From an uncultured Eubacteriales bacterium (lineage in GTDB: Bacteria; Bacillota; Clostridia; Lachnospirales; Lachnospiraceae), in NCBI GenBank assembly GCA_900549105.1, contig URND01000059.1:1-17366 (forward strand): 17,366 bases of DNA. The letters run 5' to 3'. How positions within the stretch are numbered: the first letter of the stretch is position 1; each line of letters starts with the position of its first letter. The notes below the pieces were generated by a model, which made no database searches, was not told where the DNA came from, and saw nothing but the letters and a program-made list of their open reading frames with translations. Both the position numbers and the translations under genes were made by a program. This document shows positions 1-8,257 of this stretch, piece by piece.

Positions 1-242
1 GGAGGCAATTGCTTTCTCGAATTTTCTCCGGCCTGGCGAAACAGTTCTTCAGGAGATATGTCCCACTGTCTCAACATATCCCAGGTCACCCGTTTTGTCC
101 GCATTTCCCGGGGTGTCATATGAATAAGCTGACAGCAGCTCAAAGCCAGATCCATCTGCCGGATATATGGCCCTTTTTCCAATGCATCTTTATGCCGTTC
201 ATAATTTTCTGCCTGTACAATAAATAAATTTTTCGTTATCAT
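1..242 (-). CDS. DUF5688-like protein, N-terminal part only (runs off left edge)
   Basis: Eighty codons are open from an ATG at 240-242 to the window edge, and the gene continues beyond it. An AAAGGA ribosome site (247-252) lies four bases upstream. The pattern fits my memory of the C-terminal half of DUF5688 proteins, which are common, function-unknown Lachnospiraceae proteins: an N-Y-E-x-H-K-x-x-L stretch, then P-Y, D-L-A-L (residues 31-34), an M-R-T-K-R-V-T segment (46-52), W-D-I-S-P-E-E-L-F (60-68) and A-G-E-N (71-74). In that family this region is preceded by roughly 100 residues that are absent here. An in-frame TGA (243-245) sits directly before the ATG, so the protein really starts late or is a 5'-truncated copy. 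There is no signal peptide or membrane segment in the visible part. The family call rests on pattern memory, not on a profile search; function is unknown. Confidence 0.6.
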   Translation of the reverse strand, partial: MITKNLFIVQAENYERHKDALEKGPYIRQMDLALSCCQLIHMTPREMRTKRVTWDMLRQWDISPEELFRQAGENSRKQLP

Positions 243-402
243 TCATTCCTTTCTGTGTGACAACATTGTAAAATATCACCACTTTTATACTTATAAACTC
301 TGGAAACTGTTTCTGAACCGAAACACTTGGAAATGTATGTACCCTCTGCCCGAAGGTCCATAATAAAGCATCTAAAAATGATATATCATAAAAGATATTT
401 TT
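243..402 (-). other. Leader of the DUF5688-like gene, about 150 bases
   Basis: The stretch between the predicted promoter and the ATG at 242 is AT-rich and longer than a ribosome site needs. It holds a short arm pair GTTTC/GAAAC (minus strand, about 308-323) and TAAAAAT/ATTTTTA arms near 372-401. It also contains a 40-codon open frame (361 to 239, starting M-D-L-R-A-E) whose TGA overlaps the downstream ATG as ATGA, but that frame has no ribosome site. I do not recognise a riboswitch or other known leader. Confidence 0.35.
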
Positions 403-430
403 ATTATATCACACAGGCTGATAAATTCAA
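403..430 (-). promoter_or_regulatory. Sigma-A type promoter for the DUF5688-like gene
   Basis: Read on the minus strand, TTGAAT (425-430) is followed after 16 bases by a perfect TATAAT (403-408), giving a housekeeping -35/-10 pair. It sits just past the gltD terminator and points toward the gene starting at 242. The start site would be near 396. Confidence 0.6.
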
Positions 431-455
431 TTATCATCCATCGACGGTTTTCGTC

Positions 456-509
456 AAAAAAACTGTTCTCTGCCGCACATTAAAATAAAGAAATCGACAG
501 AGAACAGTT
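456..509 (-). terminator. Intrinsic terminator of gltB-gltD
   Basis: CAGAGAACAGTT (498-509) and AACTGTTCTCTG (461-472) form a perfect 12-bp stem with a 25-base loop. On the minus strand the stem runs into seven consecutive T. It starts about ten bases after the gltD stop, so it ends the gltBD transcript. In the plus direction only a poor T-run follows. Confidence 0.88.
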
Positions 510-518
510 CTTCAATTT

Positions 519-2003
519 TTATAAGTTTGTATACCCCATAAGGTATTTATCAACGGTTTTCGACACATCCCGTCCCTCACGAATCGCCCAAACGACAAGG
601 GACTGGCCCCGGTGCATATCCCCGGCAACAAAAACCTTTTCCTTGCTCGTCTTATAATCTCCCGGCGCGGTGGCGACGTTGCTTCGTCCATCCACATCCA
701 CGCCAAAGGCTTTCGTGACATACTCCTGACTTCCGAGGAATCCGGCGGCAATAAGTACCAAATCCACATCTTCAATATATTCGCTGCCCGGCACTTCACA
801 CATATTCATCCGGCCGGTCTCCTCATCCTTCTTAAATTCCAGCCGGACAAGCACCGCCTTGCATACATTGCCTTTTTCATCCCCAATAAATTCTTTGACC
901 GTTGTCTGATAAACCCGCGGGTCATGGCCAAACAGGGCGATACTTTCTTCCTGGCCGTAATCCGTCTTGCAGATTTTCGGCCACTCCGGCCATGGATTGT
1001 CGTCAGCCCGGGTATCCGGCGCCTTCGGCATCATTTCAAGCTGAATCACGGAAGCTGCGCCGAGCCGAATTGATGTTCCGACACAGTCATTGCCCGTATC
1101 CCCGCCGCCGATAACCATCACTTTTTTATCTTTTACCGCCGGAATCTTTCCATCCTGAAGATTGGAATTTAACAGGCTTTTTGTGACCATGGTTAAATAA
1201 TCCACCGCAAAGTAAATGCCCTTGCTTTCTCTTCCCGGCACCTTGATATCCCTTGGATTTGAAGCCCCGCAGGCAAGAATCACCGCGTCATATTCCCGCA
1301 TGAGCCGCGCCGGTTTTACATCAATACCCACATTGGCGCCAGTCACAAACTCCACGCCCTCGGCTTTCATAATATCCACACGGCGGTCAATGACCTGCTT
1401 CTCCAGCTTCATATTCGGGATGCCATAACGGAGCAGGCCGCCGACTCGGTCACTCCGCTCAAAGACTGTCACCTGATGGCCCCGGTGGTTTAACTGATCC
1501 GCAGCCGCCAGACCGGATGGCCCCGAACCGATAACCGCAATCCGTTTTCCGGTACGTACCTTCGGCGGTTCCGGCTGAATCAGACCGTTTTCATAGCCGT
1601 ATTCGATAATCCCATGTTCATTTTCTTTCACCGATACCGGAAGTCCGTTGATGTTGCAGGTGCAGGCGGCTTCACAGAGGGCCGGGCATACCCGGGATGT
1701 AAATTCCGGAAAATTATTCGTCTTTTTAAGCCGTTTTAACGCCCTCTCCCAGTTGCCGCTGTAAATCAAATCATTCCATTCGGGAATAAGGTTGTTCAGC
1801 GGACAGCCGGAAGCCATGCCCCCAATCATCTGTCCGTACTGGCAAAAGGGTACGCCGCAGTCCATACACCGGCCGCCCTGGATTTGCTGGCACTCTCTGC
1901 TCAGAGGAATATGAAATTCATCAAAATTTTTAATCCGTTCTTCAGGAGCAATGGCCGTACTGTTCTGTCTCTCAAAATCCATAAATCCTGTTGGTTTTCC
2001 CAT
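519..2003 (-). CDS. gltD: Glutamate synthase (NADPH), small (beta) subunit
   Basis: The 494-residue beta subunit takes electrons from NADPH through FAD and iron-sulfur clusters to the GltB large subunit, which reductively makes glutamate (EC 1.4.1.13), in the cytoplasm. The N-terminal cluster-binding domain shows C46-x2-C49-x4-C54 and C67, then C106, C110, C114 and C116. The first dinucleotide fold is V-I-G-S-G-P-S-G-L-A-A (157-167) for FAD. A second, V-I-G-G-G-D-T-G (297-304), binds NADPH. The C-terminal FAD contact is V-F-V-A-G-D-M-H-R-G (457-466). The length fits the family. The gene starts 13 bases after gltB, and its AGGAGG site overlaps the gltB stop codon, so the two subunits are probably translated in step. 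Related NADPH-dependent oxidoreductases (for example NfnB-like proteins) share this fold, but adjacency to gltB settles the identity. Confidence 0.96.
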   Translation of the reverse strand: MGKPTGFMDFERQNSTAIAPEERIKNFDEFHIPLSRECQQIQGGRCMDCGVPFCQYGQMIGGMASGCPLNNLIPEWNDLIYSGNWERALKRLKKTNNFPEFTSRVCPALCEAACTCNINGLPVSVKENEHGIIEYGYENGLIQPEPPKVRTGKRIAVIGSGPSGLAAADQLNHRGHQVTVFERSDRVGGLLRYGIPNMKLEKQVIDRRVDIMKAEGVEFVTGANVGIDVKPARLMREYDAVILACGASNPRDIKVPGRESKGIYFAVDYLTMVTKSLLNSNLQDGKIPAVKDKKVMVIGGGDTGNDCVGTSIRLGAASVIQLEMMPKAPDTRADDNPWPEWPKICKTDYGQEESIALFGHDPRVYQTTVKEFIGDEKGNVCKAVLVRLEFKKDEETGRMNMCEVPGSEYIEDVDLVLIAAGFLGSQEYVTKAFGVDVDGRSNVATAPGDYKTSKEKVFVAGDMHRGQSLVVWAIREGRDVSKTVDKYLMGYTNL

Positions 2004-2012
2004 GATGTTTTA

Positions 2013-2018
2013 CCTCCT
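2013..2018 (-). promoter_or_regulatory. gltD ribosome binding site overlapping the gltB stop
   Basis: The minus strand reads TAGGAGG: AGGAGG is a full Shine-Dalgarno and its first two bases belong to the gltB TAG stop (2017-2019). Spacing to the gltD ATG is nine bases. Ribosomes ending gltB would sit on the gltD start region, which suggests coupled synthesis of the two subunits. Confidence 0.75.
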
Positions 2019-5000
2019 ATCCTCTTTTATTCGCATAAAATGCTTCAATCTGTGCCTGGTCGATGCTCAAACCTTTTTCTTCCATGTGGGCAATCGCCGT
2101 CTGCATCTTGCTGTAATCGTGGGGAAGAACCTTTTTAAACTTCGGCAGATAGTCGACAAAGTTGTCCAAAACCTTTTTTCCCATCTCCGAGCCGGTGGCT
2201 TCCACGTGTTCCGTTATCATCTCTTTTAATTCCTGAACATCATATTTGGAGGTTACCGGTTCCAGAGAAACAAGCTCTTTATTAACCCTTGTGTAAAAAT
2301 CGCTCTTTTCATCCAGCACATAGGCAATACCACCGCTCATACCGGCCGCAAAGTTCTTTCCCGTGCCGCCGAGAATAACAACCCGGCCGCCGGTCATATA
2401 TTCGCAGCCATGGTCGCCGACGCCCTCGACAACCGCCAGCGCCCCCGAATTACGAACGCAGAAACGCTCGCCGGCCACACCGTTGATAAAGGCTTTACCG
2501 CTCGTTGCCCCGTAGAGGGCCACGTTGCCCACGATAATATTTTCGTGGGGTTTAAACTTGATATTCTTCGGCGGAGCCAATGTCAGTTTGCCGCCGGACA
2601 GTCCCTTGCCAAAATAGTCATTACTGTCGCCAACCAAATACAATGTCAGTCCCTTTGGAATAAAAGCGCCGAAGCTCTGACCGCCGCTGCCGTTACATTT
2701 TACAACAAAGGTATCGTCCTCTAAAGTGTCATGATACCGCTTTGTAATCTCTGAGCCGAAAATGGTTCCAAGGGAACGGTCCGTATTCTTCACATTGATT
2801 TCAATTTTCTTTTTCTTCTTATTATGAAGGGCCGATTTGAACTCTTTCATCAGCACCTGCATATCCAGTGTTTTTTCCAGTTCAAAATCGTAAACCTGGG
2901 CCGGGTCGAATTTCATGCCTCTGTCCGTATCCAGATACGGATTATCGATGATTGCTGACAAATCAATCTTATCTGTCCATTTTCCCGCCGCATGTTCCTT
3001 CACTTTCAGCAAATCACTCCGGCCAACCAGTTCATCCACTGTGCGCACACCCAGTTTTGCCATATATTCACGGAGTTCCTGGGCCACAAAGTGCATAAAG
3101 TTGATGACATATTCCGGTTTGCCCCTGAAACGTTTGCGCAGTTCCGGATTCTGGGTGGCTACGCCAACCGGACAGGTGTCCAGATTACATACACGCATCA
3201 TAACGCAGCCCATAGTTACCAGCGGCGCTGTGGCAAAACCGAATTCTTCTGCGCCGAGCATGGCCGCAATGGCTACATCCCGGCCGGTCATCAGCTTGCC
3301 GTCGGTTTCCAGCCGGACTTTGGAACGCAAGTCATTCATAATCAATGTCTGATGGGTTTCAGCCAGCCCAAGCTCCCATGGAAGACCCGCATTGTGAATC
3401 GAAGTTCTCGGGGCAGCCCCCGTACCGCCGTCATAACCGGAAATGAGAATGACCTGGGCGCCGGCCTTTGCCACACCGGCAGCTACCGTGCCGACTCCGG
3501 CCTCAGATACCAGTTTAACAGAGATTCGTGCCTCCCTGTTGGCATTTTTAAGGTCATAAATCAACTGGGCCAAATCCTCAATCGAATAGATATCATGGTG
3601 GGGCGGCGGTGAAATCAGGGAGACACCCGGTGTGGAGTGTCTTGTTTTTGCAACCCAGGGATATACCTTTCCGCCGGGAAGGTGACCGCCCTCCCCCGGT
3701 TTTGCGCCCTGCGCCATCTTAATCTGAATCTCATTGGCGCTGACAAGATAGCGGCTCGTCACGCCAAAACGCCCGGAAGCCACCTGCTTAATGGCCGAAC
3801 ATTTATTTAACCCGACAGTCAAACGCTCCAGGCTCTCGCCGCCCTCGCCGCTGTTGGATTTTCCATGAATCTTATTCATGGCAATCGCCAGAGTTTCATG
3901 GGCTTCCTGAGAAATTGAACCGTAGGACATGGCCCCTGTCTTAAAACGCTGAACAATGGAATCCACACTCTCGACCTCTTCCATCGGAATACCCTTTTCA
4001 GGGTAGTTAAAGTCCATCAATCCGCGCAGATTCATCGTGCGGGACTCGTCATTAATCGCCGCACTGTATTCTTTAAACAGATTGTAATCTCCGCGGCGGG
4101 TGGATTCCTGAAGAAGATGAATCGTATTCGGGTCATAAAGATGTTCTTCCTTGCCACTGCGGAATTTATGGCTGCCTGAGCTGTCCAGGGATAAATCAAT
4201 CCCCAAATCCAGCGGGTCAAAAGCCTGGGAATGGAGGAAATTCACTTCCCTCGCAATGTCATCCAGGCCAATACCGCCGATGCGGCTGACTGTATTTGTA
4301 AAGTATTTATCTATCACGTCTTTATTGATACCAATGGCCTCAAAAATCTGGGAGCCCTGATAGGACTGAATCGTGGATACGCCCATCTTGGAGGCAATTT
4401 TTACAATGCCATGAAGCACCGCGTTATTATAGTCGTCCACCGCCGCATAATAGTCCTTATCCAGCATATTGGAATCAATCAGCTCTTTAATCGATTCCTG
4501 GGCCAGATATGGGTTGATGGCCGAAGCGCCATAGCCGAGCAGGGTGGCAAAGTGGTGAACCTCCCTCGGCTCCGCACTCTCAAGAATCATCGCCAGAGCC
4601 GTCCGCTTTTTCGTTCGGACCAGATAGTGCTCCAGCGCGGAAACCGCCAGCAGAGACGGAATCGCCACATGGTTTTCATCCACTCCCCTGTCGGAGAGAA
4701 TCAGCATATTCGCGCCATCCCGGTAAGCCCGGTCTGCTTCCACAAACATATGGTCAATGGCTTTCTCCAGGGATGTATTTTTATAGTAAATAATCGGAAT
4801 GGTCTGAACTTTAAAGCCTTCCACATTCATATTTTTAATTTTCATCAAATCTGTATTTGTCAAAATCGGATTCCTGATTTTAATAACCTTACAGTTTTCT
4901 TCCTTTGCTTCAAGAAGATTTCCCTCCGGTCCGATATACACCGATGTAGAAGTGACAACCTCCTCACGAATCGCATCAATCGGCGGATTTGTCACCTGGG

Positions 5001-6564
5001 CAAACCGCTGTTTAAAATATTTAAATAAAGGCTGATGCTTTTCCGACAAAACAGGCAGGGGACTGTCAATACCCATGGCGGCAATCGGTTCTGTTCCCGT
5101 CTGGGCCATCGGCAAAATCGAAGTTTTTAACTCCTCATATGTATAGCCGAAAGCCTTCTGCAGGCGTGTCCGCTCTTCCTTTGTATAACTTTCCACCCGC
5201 TTGTTCGGAATTTTCAGGCTTGACAGTTCAACCAGATTCTTATCCACCCATTCTCCGTAAGGCTTCCGTGCCGCATAATATTCTTTTAATTCATTATCGT
5301 CAATCAATTTGCCTTTGACCGTATCCACAAGAAGCATTTTGCCCGGATGGAGGCGTTCCTTTAAGACAACCTTCTCCGGCGGAATCTCCAGTGCGCCCAC
5401 TTCGGAGGAGAGAATCAGGGTATCATCATCTGTCACATAATATCTGGAAGGACGAAGGCCATTTCTGTCCAGAATAGCGCCCATTAAATCGCCATCAGAG
5501 AAAACAATGGAAGCCGGTCCATCCCATGGCTCCATCATGGTTGCATAATATTGATAAAAATCTTTCTTTGCCTGACTCATATTCCGGTTGTTAATCCACG
5601 GTTCAGGAATGAGGACCATAACTGCCAGCGGCAGCTCCAGCCCATTCATAACAAGGAATTCCAGCGTATTATCCAGCATGGCGGAGTCGGAGCCGGAACT
5701 GTTGATGACCGGGAGCACCTTGCCCATATCTTCCGAATTCATAATCTGGGAACTCATCGTCTCTTCCCGGGCCAGCATACGGTCCGCATTTCCCTGAATC
5801 GTATTAATTTCACCGTTATGGACGATAAAGCGGTTCGGATGGGCGCGCATCCAGCTCGGCGTTGTATTGGTGCTGAAACGGGAATGGACGGTGGCAATGG
5901 CAGACTCATAATCCTCATCCTGCAAATCGGTAAAGAACTGCCGAAGCTGTCCGACAAGAAACATCCCTTTATAAACTATGGTGCGGCTGGACATGGAAAC
6001 CACGTAAGTATTTTCATTGGATTGTTCAAATATACGCCGCGCTATGTAGAGCTTGCGGTCAAAATCAATCCCTTTATTCACCTTCTCCGGCTTCTTAATA
6101 AAGCCCTGCATGATATATGGCATACAGTCCAGCGCTTTATTTCCAAGGACTTCCGGGACAATCGGCACAGCACGCCATCCCAAAAATTCCAGTCCCTCCT
6201 TTTCCACAACAATTTCCAGCATTTTTTTTGCCTGATTTCTCTCGAGCTCATCCTGAGGGAAGAAAAACATGCCAATTCCGTACTCTCTTTCTCCGCCGAT
6301 ATCAAAGCCCAGTTCCTTTGTCACTTTGCTGAAAAAACGATGGGATATCTGAAGCAGAATACCAACGCCGTCGCCGGTCTTTCCCTCGGCATCCTTTCCG
6401 GCCCGGTGTTCCAGCGTCTCAACAATGGTGAGGGCCCGCTCCACCGTCCCATGGGTTTTAATTCCTTTAATATTCACAACTGCGCCAATCCCGCAGTTAT
6501 CATGTTCAAATTCAGGTCTGTACAAAGGCGGCTGGACAGGTCTTCCTGTATTCTCTTTGCTCAT
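2017..6564 (-). CDS. gltB: Glutamate synthase, large (alpha) subunit
   Basis: The 1515-residue alpha subunit hydrolyses glutamine and passes ammonia through a tunnel to 2-oxoglutarate, forming glutamate at an FMN site. Domains in order: class-II glutamine amidotransferase (about 24-430) with the nucleophile in D-N-C-G-I-G (Cys24); a central domain (about 460-750); the FMN/2-oxoglutarate synthase barrel (about 800-1190) with P-G-E-G-G-H-L-P and S-G-Y-D-G-G-T-G; and a C-terminal GXGXG beta-helix (about 1250-1450). The 3Fe-4S cluster ligands are C1120, C1126 and C1131 in C-V-M-M-R-V-C-N-L-D-T-C. Cys24 must become the N-terminus, so a 23-residue propeptide is expected to be removed, as in known bacterial GltB. 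AAAGGA lies about ten bases before the ATG. The length is normal and no active-site residue is missing. It is the first gene of the gltBD unit. Confidence 0.97.
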   Translation of the reverse strand: MSKENTGRPVQPPLYRPEFEHDNCGIGAVVNIKGIKTHGTVERALTIVETLEHRAGKDAEGKTGDGVGILLQISHRFFSKVTKELGFDIGGEREYGIGMFFFPQDELERNQAKKMLEIVVEKEGLEFLGWRAVPIVPEVLGNKALDCMPYIMQGFIKKPEKVNKGIDFDRKLYIARRIFEQSNENTYVVSMSSRTIVYKGMFLVGQLRQFFTDLQDEDYESAIATVHSRFSTNTTPSWMRAHPNRFIVHNGEINTIQGNADRMLAREETMSSQIMNSEDMGKVLPVINSSGSDSAMLDNTLEFLVMNGLELPLAVMVLIPEPWINNRNMSQAKKDFYQYYATMMEPWDGPASIVFSDGDLMGAILDRNGLRPSRYYVTDDDTLILSSEVGALEIPPEKVVLKERLHPGKMLLVDTVKGKLIDDNELKEYYAARKPYGEWVDKNLVELSSLKIPNKRVESYTKEERTRLQKAFGYTYEELKTSILPMAQTGTEPIAAMGIDSPLPVLSEKHQPLFKYFKQRFAQVTNPPIDAIREEVVTSTSVYIGPEGNLLEAKEENCKVIKIRNPILTNTDLMKIKNMNVEGFKVQTIPIIYYKNTSLEKAIDHMFVEADRAYRDGANMLILSDRGVDENHVAIPSLLAVSALEHYLVRTKKRTALAMILESAEPREVHHFATLLGYGASAINPYLAQESIKELIDSNMLDKDYYAAVDDYNNAVLHGIVKIASKMGVSTIQSYQGSQIFEAIGINKDVIDKYFTNTVSRIGGIGLDDIAREVNFLHSQAFDPLDLGIDLSLDSSGSHKFRSGKEEHLYDPNTIHLLQESTRRGDYNLFKEYSAAINDESRTMNLRGLMDFNYPEKGIPMEEVESVDSIVQRFKTGAMSYGSISQEAHETLAIAMNKIHGKSNSGEGGESLERLTVGLNKCSAIKQVASGRFGVTSRYLVSANEIQIKMAQGAKPGEGGHLPGGKVYPWVAKTRHSTPGVSLISPPPHHDIYSIEDLAQLIYDLKNANREARISVKLVSEAGVGTVAAGVAKAGAQVILISGYDGGTGAAPRTSIHNAGLPWELGLAETHQTLIMNDLRSKVRLETDGKLMTGRDVAIAAMLGAEEFGFATAPLVTMGCVMMRVCNLDTCPVGVATQNPELRKRFRGKPEYVINFMHFVAQELREYMAKLGVRTVDELVGRSDLLKVKEHAAGKWTDKIDLSAIIDNPYLDTDRGMKFDPAQVYDFELEKTLDMQVLMKEFKSALHNKKKKKIEINVKNTDRSLGTIFGSEITKRYHDTLEDDTFVVKCNGSGGQSFGAFIPKGLTLYLVGDSNDYFGKGLSGGKLTLAPPKNIKFKPHENIIVGNVALYGATSGKAFINGVAGERFCVRNSGALAVVEGVGDHGCEYMTGGRVVILGGTGKNFAAGMSGGIAYVLDEKSDFYTRVNKELVSLEPVTSKYDVQELKEMITEHVEATGSEMGKKVLDNFVDYLPKFKKVLPHDYSKMQTAIAHMEEKGLSIDQAQIEAFYANKRG

Positions 6565-6679
6565 CTCTTACCATTCCTTTCTTACACATATTTCTTACAT
6601 GTATTCTTTTCATGTACTGAATAAATTTCCAGTTCTTACATCATTTGGAAATTATTTCAGCTTATTTTTCCTATGGTAT
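6565..6679 (-). promoter_or_regulatory. gltB control region with repeats
   Basis: This gap between the hemZ terminator and gltB must hold the gltBD promoter, but I see no convincing -35/-10 pair. It carries a perfect inverted repeat, AATTTCCA (6624-6631) and TGGAAATT (6646-6653), 14 bases apart. Three direct copies of TTCTTACA occur at about 6579-6586, 6592-6599 and 6633-6640, the last inside the inverted repeat. TACATG (6596-6601) and CATGTA (6611-6616) form another arm pair. In B. subtilis gltAB is activated by the LysR-type protein GltC; whether a similar protein binds here is inference only. Confidence 0.45.
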
Positions 6680-6719
6680 AAAAAAAGACAAGGATAGCCA
6701 CTCTCGACTTCCTTGTCTT
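6680..6719 (-). terminator. Intrinsic terminator after hemZ
   Basis: AAGACAAGGA (6685-6694) and TCCTTGTCTT (6710-6719) pair perfectly over 10 bp. In the minus-strand RNA the loop can extend the stem through AGUCG/UGGCU wobble pairs around an AGAG tip. Seven T follow on the minus strand (6680-6686, counting the stem end). It closes the long scfA-to-hemZ gene string and separates it from gltBD. Confidence 0.88.
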
Positions 6720-6749
6720 AATGTAGATTAGCACACCCATTTCATTTTT

Positions 6750-8249
6750 TCAAGCCCTTTTTTCGAATATTCCGGAATTTGGAAAGTTCCGCTCTTTTCT
6801 CTCAATCATTTCATCGATGCGCTCAATATAATCTTTGACACTCTTTACATTCTCCACCCGTTCCAGGCGATTTTCCGCCGGATAGAGAATTTTTGACGAG
6901 CCGCCGGCGCCGACGGCAATAATGTTCTGCTTTTCTTCCATAATAAGAATGTTGTAAAGACATTCTTTTCCCGGTTTGGCATAGCCCACATTTTCCAGAT
7001 TTCCCGCCATGTTTTTCTGGCGATAGAGATAATAAGGCTCCATCCCCATGGCTTCGGCCTCATGCCATGCCATGTCAATCATCCGATTGACCTCTTCCTG
7101 AGGTGCGGGCGGATAAAGCTCCAGATTCTGATTCAGGCGGGAGGCCCGCTTCACGGCCAGCGAATGTACCGTCAGGCTGTCCGGGGCCATTCGGCGAATT
7201 CCTTCCAGCGTTTTTTCCACATCCCCGGAGTTTTCTCCCGGAAGCCCCAGAATCAAATCCATATTGATATTGGAAAAGCCCGCCTTCCGCGCCATCTGAA
7301 AGGCCCGCTCCACATCCTCCACCGTGTGCCGCCGCCCGATAACATCCAGAGTTTTCTGATTCAATGTCTGAGGATTAATGGAAATCCGCTGAATACCATG
7401 GGCCTTCATCACTTTCAGCTTACTTTCATTAATGCTGTCGGGCCGGCCCGCCTCAATCGTAAACTCCCGGGCCACATTCAAATCAAAATTCTCTTCCAGC
7501 GTACACAGCAGCCGGTCCATCTGCTCCCCGGTCAGGGATGTCGGCGTTCCTCCGCCCATATAGACCGTTGTCAGACAGCTTTTATCCACCATCCGGCTTA
7601 CCCGGCGGATTTCCTTGAATAAGGCTTCCAGATAATCATCCACCCGGTTCGCCCATACACCCAATGGATAGGAAGAAAATGAACAGTAAAGACAGATTGT
7701 CGGACAAAAAGGAATACCCACATAGAGGCTGAAGGAATGTTCCCCGTCAATGCCCGCCAAAATCCGTTTTTCATTGGCCGCCACCTGGGTGCAGAGACGG
7801 ATTTTTTCTTCTGACACCTTATAAGTCTGCCGCAAATGCTCCGCCGCTTCTTCCCCGGAATGGCCCGCATCATAAAAGGACATCGGAATCTTTGTCGGGC
7901 GAATTCCCGTCAAAGTTCCCCAGGGCAGGGTCCGCCCCGTAACCTCGCAGAGCAGTTCATAAAGCCCTGTTTTCAGACAGTTCTTCCCCGCCTTACGTTC
8001 CTCCGGGAAATCTTCAATAAGACTTTCCCCGAGCACCCGGTCCATTTCATCCTTCAAAGTCAGCCGCAGGCTGTTTCCGGCATAAATCGCTTCCAGGGTC
8101 CGGCCCGCCTTCTCCGGCGCCGTTCCCTTTCCGGCTTCCGCAGTATTTTCTGTTTTCCGGGCGAAAATTTTCTCCCCATGGTAAAATGCCATGAGGAGAG
8201 CCCGGATATCATTTTCATATCTTTCTTCGTTTAAAATTAAATCTATCAT
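6750..8249 (-). CDS. hemZ: HemZ-type radical SAM protein (coproporphyrinogen dehydrogenase family)
   Basis: The 499-residue protein belongs to the HemN/HemZ branch of radical SAM enzymes, whose reference reaction is oxygen-independent oxidative decarboxylation of coproporphyrinogen III. The 4Fe-4S ligands are C182, C186 and C189 in C-P-T-I-C-L-Y-C; G-G-G-T-P (232-236) is the SAM contact; I-G-R-R-H-T (304-309) and M-D-L-I-L-G-L-P-G (330-338) are typical of the family. The roughly 170-residue N-terminal extension before the barrel marks HemZ rather than HemN. The gene starts eight bases after the MBL hydrolase and has almost no Shine-Dalgarno (only AAAGA), so translation may depend on ribosomes arriving from upstream. 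It is the last gene before the terminator. No other haem gene is visible here, and many Clostridia with HemZ lack a full haem pathway, so its true substrate in this organism is uncertain. Confidence 0.9.
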   Translation of the reverse strand: MIDLILNEERYENDIRALLMAFYHGEKIFARKTENTAEAGKGTAPEKAGRTLEAIYAGNSLRLTLKDEMDRVLGESLIEDFPEERKAGKNCLKTGLYELLCEVTGRTLPWGTLTGIRPTKIPMSFYDAGHSGEEAAEHLRQTYKVSEEKIRLCTQVAANEKRILAGIDGEHSFSLYVGIPFCPTICLYCSFSSYPLGVWANRVDDYLEALFKEIRRVSRMVDKSCLTTVYMGGGTPTSLTGEQMDRLLCTLEENFDLNVAREFTIEAGRPDSINESKLKVMKAHGIQRISINPQTLNQKTLDVIGRRHTVEDVERAFQMARKAGFSNINMDLILGLPGENSGDVEKTLEGIRRMAPDSLTVHSLAVKRASRLNQNLELYPPAPQEEVNRMIDMAWHEAEAMGMEPYYLYRQKNMAGNLENVGYAKPGKECLYNILIMEEKQNIIAVGAGGSSKILYPAENRLERVENVKSVKDYIERIDEMIERKERNFPNSGIFEKRA

Positions 8250-8257
8250 CGTTTCTT

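Noticed and set aside
9..227. A 72-codon plus-strand frame at the left end
   Set aside because: It is antisense to the DUF5688-like frame, which has a promoter, ribosome site and family-like pattern; the plus-strand translation looks random.
442..455. Small GACG/CGTC hairpin just beyond the gltD terminator
   Set aside because: The stem is only four base pairs and lies after the T-run of a strong terminator; it is probably chance.
2800..2830. Poly-lysine coding run in gltB (and one in rel) as possible frameshift sites
   Set aside because: Both frames continue normally into intact conserved domains and no alternative product is evident; these are charged linkers.
5551..6624. A 357-codon plus-strand open frame opposite gltB, and a 265-codon one at 4231-5028
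   Set aside because: Both lie wholly or almost wholly antisense to gltB, whose motifs are complete. Their translations are rich in His, Asn and Phe and show no domain, and they lack ribosome sites. They are codon-bias shadows.
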